25,216 bases of DNA, taken from contig SMXL01000095.1 of the NCBI GenBank assembly GCA_004356385.1, forward strand, positions 1 to 25,216. The letters run 5' to 3'. The stretch comes from Bacteroidota bacterium (lineage in GTDB: Bacteria > Bacteroidota > Rhodothermia > Rhodothermales > UBA10348). A model generated the notes under the pieces. The model saw only the letters and a list, made by a program, of their open reading frames with translations. It did no database searches and was not told the origin of the DNA. Every line of letters starts with the position of its first letter. Positions within the stretch are counted from its first letter, which is position 1. This document shows, in pieces, positions 24,931 through 25,216 of the stretch. The position numbers were made by a program, and so were the translations under genes.

Positions 24931-24943
24931 CCAAAAACACCCT
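24923..24943. repeat. Inverted repeat across the tRNA break, candidate recombination core (att junction)
   Basis: AGGGT at 24923-24927 (in the tRNA T-stem) and ACCCT at 24939-24943 (beyond the break) form an inverted repeat with an 11-base centre. Tyrosine recombinases act on short inverted core sites around a crossover of 6-8 bases, and tRNA T-stems are common targets. The partner copy at the other end of the element is out of view. Confidence 0.3.
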
Positions 24944-25009
24944 ATACGGCCAAATTAGGCTGATCCATTTCTGACTCTCTCTCTGTTTCCCGCCAATTTC
25001 TGCTCCGAC

Positions 25010-25028
25010 TGCAGGACTATTGCAGGAC
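25010..25028 (+). repeat. Tandem TGCAGGAC repeats upstream of the integrase gene
   Basis: TGCAGGAC occurs at 25010-25017 and 25021-25028, 11 bp apart (one helical turn). A second 8-base pair of repeats, TGATCCAT, occurs at 24961-24968 and 25084-25091, the latter over the integrase start codon. They could be arm-type integrase sites or an operator; chance is not excluded. Confidence 0.25.
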
Positions 25029-25089
25029 AGAATTCCCATCCTGATTTCAGAATTGAGCCTGGATCTGTGGCGCAAATCGCAGATGATCC

Positions 25090-25216
25090 ATGGCATCACT
25101 TGTATACCATTCCCGATCAGGGTACTACTTCGCCCAGTTTTACGACGGCCACCGGAATCCTACTCGTAAGACCGTTTCTCTCAAAACCAAAAAGAAGAGA
25201 ATTGCCGAAAGAGCTC
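25090..25216 (+). CDS. Tyrosine-recombinase-type integrase, N-terminal 42 aa only (cut by window edge)
   Basis: ATG 25090 opens a frame that is still open at the window end. The visible part starts MASLVYHSRSGYYFAQFYDG and continues with a basic strand ending SLKTKKKRIAERA. A short beta hairpin with SGYYFAQFYDG followed by a Lys/Arg-rich strand is the usual N-terminal arm-binding region of phage/island integrases, as found in integrases of Rhodothermota-type genomes. The core-binding and catalytic domains (Arg, His, Tyr) lie beyond the window and cannot be checked. Its place about 160 bp after a tRNA gene, reading away from it, is the classical position of an island or prophage integrase. Confidence 0.7.
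   Translation, partial: MASLVYHSRSGYYFAQFYDGHRNPTRKTVSLKTKKKRIAERA

Noticed and set aside
24931..25089. tRNA intron or permuted tRNA explaining the missing 3' half
   Set aside because: No sequence complementary to GGAGAGG with a matching T-stem strand is seen before the window end, and a T-loop intron of this kind with an integrase frame is less simple than an integration junction.
24893..25099. 68-codon minus-strand frame near the right end
   Set aside because: It covers the tRNA fragment and the integrase leader; no domain or start signal supports it.
1..25216. CRISPR arrays, transposases or defence cassettes
   Set aside because: I saw no regularly spaced long repeats and no transposase or defence-protein motifs in any supported gene.

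Overview
The window looks like chromosomal DNA from a marine-type member of the Rhodothermota/Balneolota side of the Bacteroidota-related bacteria. The reasons are a C-terminal type IX secretion (Por) sorting domain, many exported proteins, an FG-GAP plus 'choice-of-anchor B' (LVIVD) protein, poor Shine-Dalgarno use at most starts, and an ATP synthase cluster that stops after gamma (I-AtpZ, I-like, a, c, b, delta, alpha, gamma), with beta and epsilon absent. The assignment rests on gene content only; no rRNA marker is present.

Layout. 1-3.1 kb (minus): an exported M24 metallopeptidase cut by the window edge and, upstream of it, a 580-aa type IX secretion cargo protein. 3.3-3.7 kb (minus): a small acidic-tailed protein of unknown function, followed by a candidate bidirectional terminator and transcribed divergently from the next block. 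4.0-13.3 kb (plus): a large secreted beta-propeller protein, a Rossmann/DUF2520 protein, an exported cyclophilin, lysS, an MFS exporter and an orphan hybrid-sensor histidine kinase. 13.3-17.0 kb (minus): queG (overlapping the kinase tail by 17 bp), two OmpA-like envelope proteins (one beta-barrel, one PKD lipoprotein) separated by a clear terminator hairpin, and rpsT. 17.2-24.8 kb (plus): a membrane-anchored M23 peptidase, a bactofilin, then the ATP synthase cluster, with bactofilin and atpZ overlapping.

The right end (24.86-25.2 kb) is the most unusual part. A tRNA-Ser(GCU) gene is normal up to its T-loop and then breaks off. The 3' half of the T-stem and of the acceptor stem are missing, and about 160 bp further on the N-terminus of a tyrosine-recombinase-type integrase begins and runs out of the window. 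This looks like the left junction of an integrated element (or an assembly junction) that destroys, rather than rebuilds, an essential tRNA gene.

Other points worth attention are a 19-codon basic mini-ORF placed exactly between atpF and atpH (TAA abutting the atpH ATG), stem-loops in the long atpE-atpF spacer, and three phased repeats around a TATAAT hexamer ahead of the I-like gene. No CRISPR array, transposase, rRNA or obvious defence cassette is visible inside the window; whatever the integrase brought lies beyond position 25216.
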